DNA of 15,714 bases, from positions 1 through 15,714 of the forward strand of contig NHIT01000001.1 of the NCBI GenBank assembly GCA_002171925.1, read 5' to 3'. A program made the translations under genes and the position numbers. The DNA is from Candidatus Pelagibacter sp. TMED196. GTDB taxonomy: Bacteria; Pseudomonadota; Alphaproteobacteria; Pelagibacterales; Pelagibacteraceae. The notes beneath the pieces were generated by a model. The model was not told where the DNA came from. It saw only the letters and a program-made list of their open reading frames with translations, and searched no databases. Within the stretch, counting starts at the first letter, position 1; each line of letters opens with the position of its first letter. Of this stretch, positions 13,865-15,714 are shown one piece after another.

Positions 13865-15624
13865 GTACGAGTTCGGTTCTTGGTAAGGATTGGGTTTCAA
13901 AAACCTATAACGAGGAATCTGTTGATTTTTTAAAGAATAATTTAAATTTGAGCGAAATAACATCAAAACTAATAGCAATTAGAAAAATTAAAGTTACTGA
14001 TGTTAATTTATTTTTAAAACCGAAAATAAAAAATTTAATACCAGATCCATTTATTTTAAAAGATATGGAAAAAGCTGTTTCCAGAACTGTTGAAAGTATT
14101 CAAAAAAAAAATAAAATTGGAATATTTGGCGATTATGATGTCGACGGAGCAACATCCTCAGCTTTGTTGGGCAATTTTTTTAAAAGTATTAATCAAGATA
14201 TTGAAATATACATTCCAGATAGAAAAACAGAAGGTTATGGGCCTAGTAAAAAAGGTTTTGAAAATTTAATTGAAAATGGATCAAAGTTAATATTTACCGT
14301 AGATTGCGGAACATTATCTTTTGATGCTATTAATTATTCAAAAACAAAGAATGTAGATGTGTTAGTATTAGACCATCATCAATCAGAATTAGAGCTCCCA
14401 GATGCACATTCTATAGTTAATCCAAACAGATTTGATGATGATTCAAATCTCAAATATCTTTGCGCAGCAGGAGTATGTTTTATGTTTCTTGTTGCTCTAA
14501 ATAAAAAATTGAGAGATTTAAAGTGGTTTAAAAATAACAATATATCTGAACCGAATCTATTAAATTATTTAGATTTAGTCTCTCTCGGAACAGTATGTGA
14601 CGTAGTTCCACTTGTAGGTCTTAATAGAGCTTTTGTTAAACAAGGTTTAGAAATATTTAAAAATAAAACAAATTTAGGTATTAAAACTTTAAAAAATATT
14701 TGCGGAATTGAGACTAATATAAATACTTATCATCTAGGATACATTCTTGGTCCTAGAATAAATGCTGGAGGAAGAGTTGGTAAATGCTCTCATGGAGCCA
14801 ATTTGCTATTAAGCGATAATTCAAAAGAAATATTTAAAATTGCATCTGAACTTGAATTATTTAACAAAGAGAGGAAAATCTTAGAGAATAATATGTTAAA
14901 TAAAATTGAAAAAAATATTCAAATAAATCAAAATGAACCAACCATAGTCTTATCTGGTCACAATTGGCATGGGGGTGTCATTGGCATTATTGCTTCAAGA
15001 TTAAAAGAAAAATATAACAAGCCCACTGTTATAATTTCAGTAGAAAACGGATTGGGAAGGGCTTCAGCTAGGTCAGTTTTGGGTTTTGATATAGGCGCTT
15101 TAATAATAAAAGCTCACCAAAAAAAAATAATTAAAAAAGGCGGTGGCCATAAAATGGCTGGTGGATTTTCTTTACAAGAGGAAAAAATATCAGAATTTAA
15201 AGATTTTATAAATTTAGAATTTTCGAAAATCGAGAAAAAGATTAATAGAACAAATAATCTATTTTATGATTCTAAGATTTCTCCTTCTGCATTAAATGAA
15301 AACTTTTATTCTGAGATTAATCTTCTCTCCCCATTCGGATCGGGAAACCCTGAGCCACGTTTTGTTATTGAAAGCCTTGAATTGTTAAAATCATCGATTG
15401 TTGGAGAAAAACACATTAAAACAATCTTCACTGCTCCAGACGGATCAGTAGTTAAATGCGTCACTTTTAATGCTATTAAAACTGATCTAGAGACTTATTT
15501 ATTAAGAAAAGACAGAAAAAAAATTAATATTTTAGGTAAGTTAAGTCTTAATGAGTGGAAAGGTCAAAGAAAAGTAGAGTTTATTATCGATGATATTTCT
15601 GTTAATAAGGCTAACATTAATTAG
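13861..15624 (+). CDS. recJ: Single-stranded-DNA-specific exonuclease RecJ
   Basis: 5'-to-3' single-strand DNA exonuclease of recombination and mismatch/base-excision repair. The 587 residues carry the full domain set. The DHH domain has DYDVDG (91-96), the Arg/GYG segment DRKTEGYG (120-127), VDCG (147-150), DHH (171-173), GTVCDVVPL (243-251) and GPRINAGGR (297-305). The DHHA1 domain has GHNWHGG (366-372) and GGGHKMAGG (427-435), and a C-terminal OB-fold begins around LLSPFGSGNPEPRF. All metal-binding acidic and histidine residues I can place are present, so it should be active. It starts within the glpX stop, and its TAG stop supplies the first base of the following tRNA. Confidence 0.96.
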   Translation: MSTSSVLGKDWVSKTYNEESVDFLKNNLNLSEITSKLIAIRKIKVTDVNLFLKPKIKNLIPDPFILKDMEKAVSRTVESIQKKNKIGIFGDYDVDGATSSALLGNFFKSINQDIEIYIPDRKTEGYGPSKKGFENLIENGSKLIFTVDCGTLSFDAINYSKTKNVDVLVLDHHQSELELPDAHSIVNPNRFDDDSNLKYLCAAGVCFMFLVALNKKLRDLKWFKNNNISEPNLLNYLDLVSLGTVCDVVPLVGLNRAFVKQGLEIFKNKTNLGIKTLKNICGIETNINTYHLGYILGPRINAGGRVGKCSHGANLLLSDNSKEIFKIASELELFNKERKILENNMLNKIEKNIQINQNEPTIVLSGHNWHGGVIGIIASRLKEKYNKPTVIISVENGLGRASARSVLGFDIGALIIKAHQKKIIKKGGGHKMAGGFSLQEEKISEFKDFINLEFSKIEKKINRTNNLFYDSKISPSALNENFYSEINLLSPFGSGNPEPRFVIESLELLKSSIVGEKHIKTIFTAPDGSVVKCVTFNAIKTDLETYLLRKDRKKINILGKLSLNEWKGQRKVEFIIDDISVNKANIN

Positions 15625-15698
15625 GTCCCATCGTCTAACGGTTAGGACAGATGGTTTTCAATCATCTAATCGGGGTTCGATTCCCCGTGGGACCGCCA
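15624..15698 (+). tRNA. tRNA-Glu (anticodon TTC)
   Basis: The cloverleaf folds by hand without mismatch. The acceptor GGTCCCA (15624-15630) pairs with TGGGACC (15688-15694). The D-arm is GTC...GAC. The anticodon stem GATGG/TCATC (15650-15654, 15662-15666) has one G-T pair. The loop TTTTCAA places anticodon TTC at 15657-15659. The T-arm is CGGGG-TTCGATT-CCCCG, the discriminator base is G15695, and CCA is encoded at 15696-15698. The sequence closely follows E. coli tRNA-Glu. Its first base is the last base of the recJ TAG stop, so it is probably cut from a longer recJ transcript or has a promoter inside recJ. Confidence 0.97.
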
Positions 15699-15714
15699 AA
15701 ATATTATGTTTAAA

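Noticed and set aside
15706..15714. ATG TTT AAA at the window end as a possible next gene start
   Set aside because: Only three codons are visible, which is too little to call a gene.

Overview
This window looks like a core-genome segment of a streamlined, very AT-rich alphaproteobacterium, most likely SAR11 (Pelagibacterales). The grounds are the strong A/T bias with Lys/Asn/Ile-rich proteins, intergenic gaps of mostly 0 to 70 bases, many 1 to 14 base gene overlaps, and the gene order itself (rib genes-nusB-hppA, then bamE/cbp3-rpmF-plsX-ihfA-merR, then ctaA-rplM-rpsI-argC, then hom-glpX-recJ-tRNA). The assignment comes from remembered synteny and composition, not from a search.

Positions 1-2515 are a riboflavin operon: the last codons of a gene that is probably ribD, then ribE, a ribB with a degraded GTP cyclohydrolase II-like tail (ribBX type), ribH and nusB, nearly all touching or overlapping. 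hppA (2587-4677) follows and encodes a proton-pumping pyrophosphatase of the K+-independent type.

At 4692-7996 bamE reads leftward and a rightward operon diverges from it: a cytochrome bc1 assembly chaperone gene with an apparent one-base frameshift in a run of nine A, then rpmF, plsX, ihfA, a MerR-type regulator and rpmG. It meets a leftward chorismate mutase gene, with one base between the two stop codons. Compared with the usual alphaproteobacterial version of this cluster, thiL, yceD/DUF177 and fabH are not at their expected positions.

At 8054-15698 come heme A synthase (ctaA), ribosomal proteins L13 and S9 behind a good -35 element, argC, a small uncharacterised lysine-rich lipoprotein, hom, glpX, recJ and tRNA-Glu(UUC), whose first base is the last base of the recJ stop codon.

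The genes serve vitamin and amino-acid synthesis, translation, membrane energetics (pyrophosphatase, bc1 chaperone, heme A), phospholipid synthesis and DNA repair. I see no mobile element, CRISPR array, defence island or phage gene, and no convincing undescribed multi-gene system. The most useful leads are the cbp3 frameshift, the substitutions at normally conserved residues in RibH and AroQ, the missing syntenic genes and the lipoprotein of unknown role. No stretch longer than about 100 bases lacks a gene.
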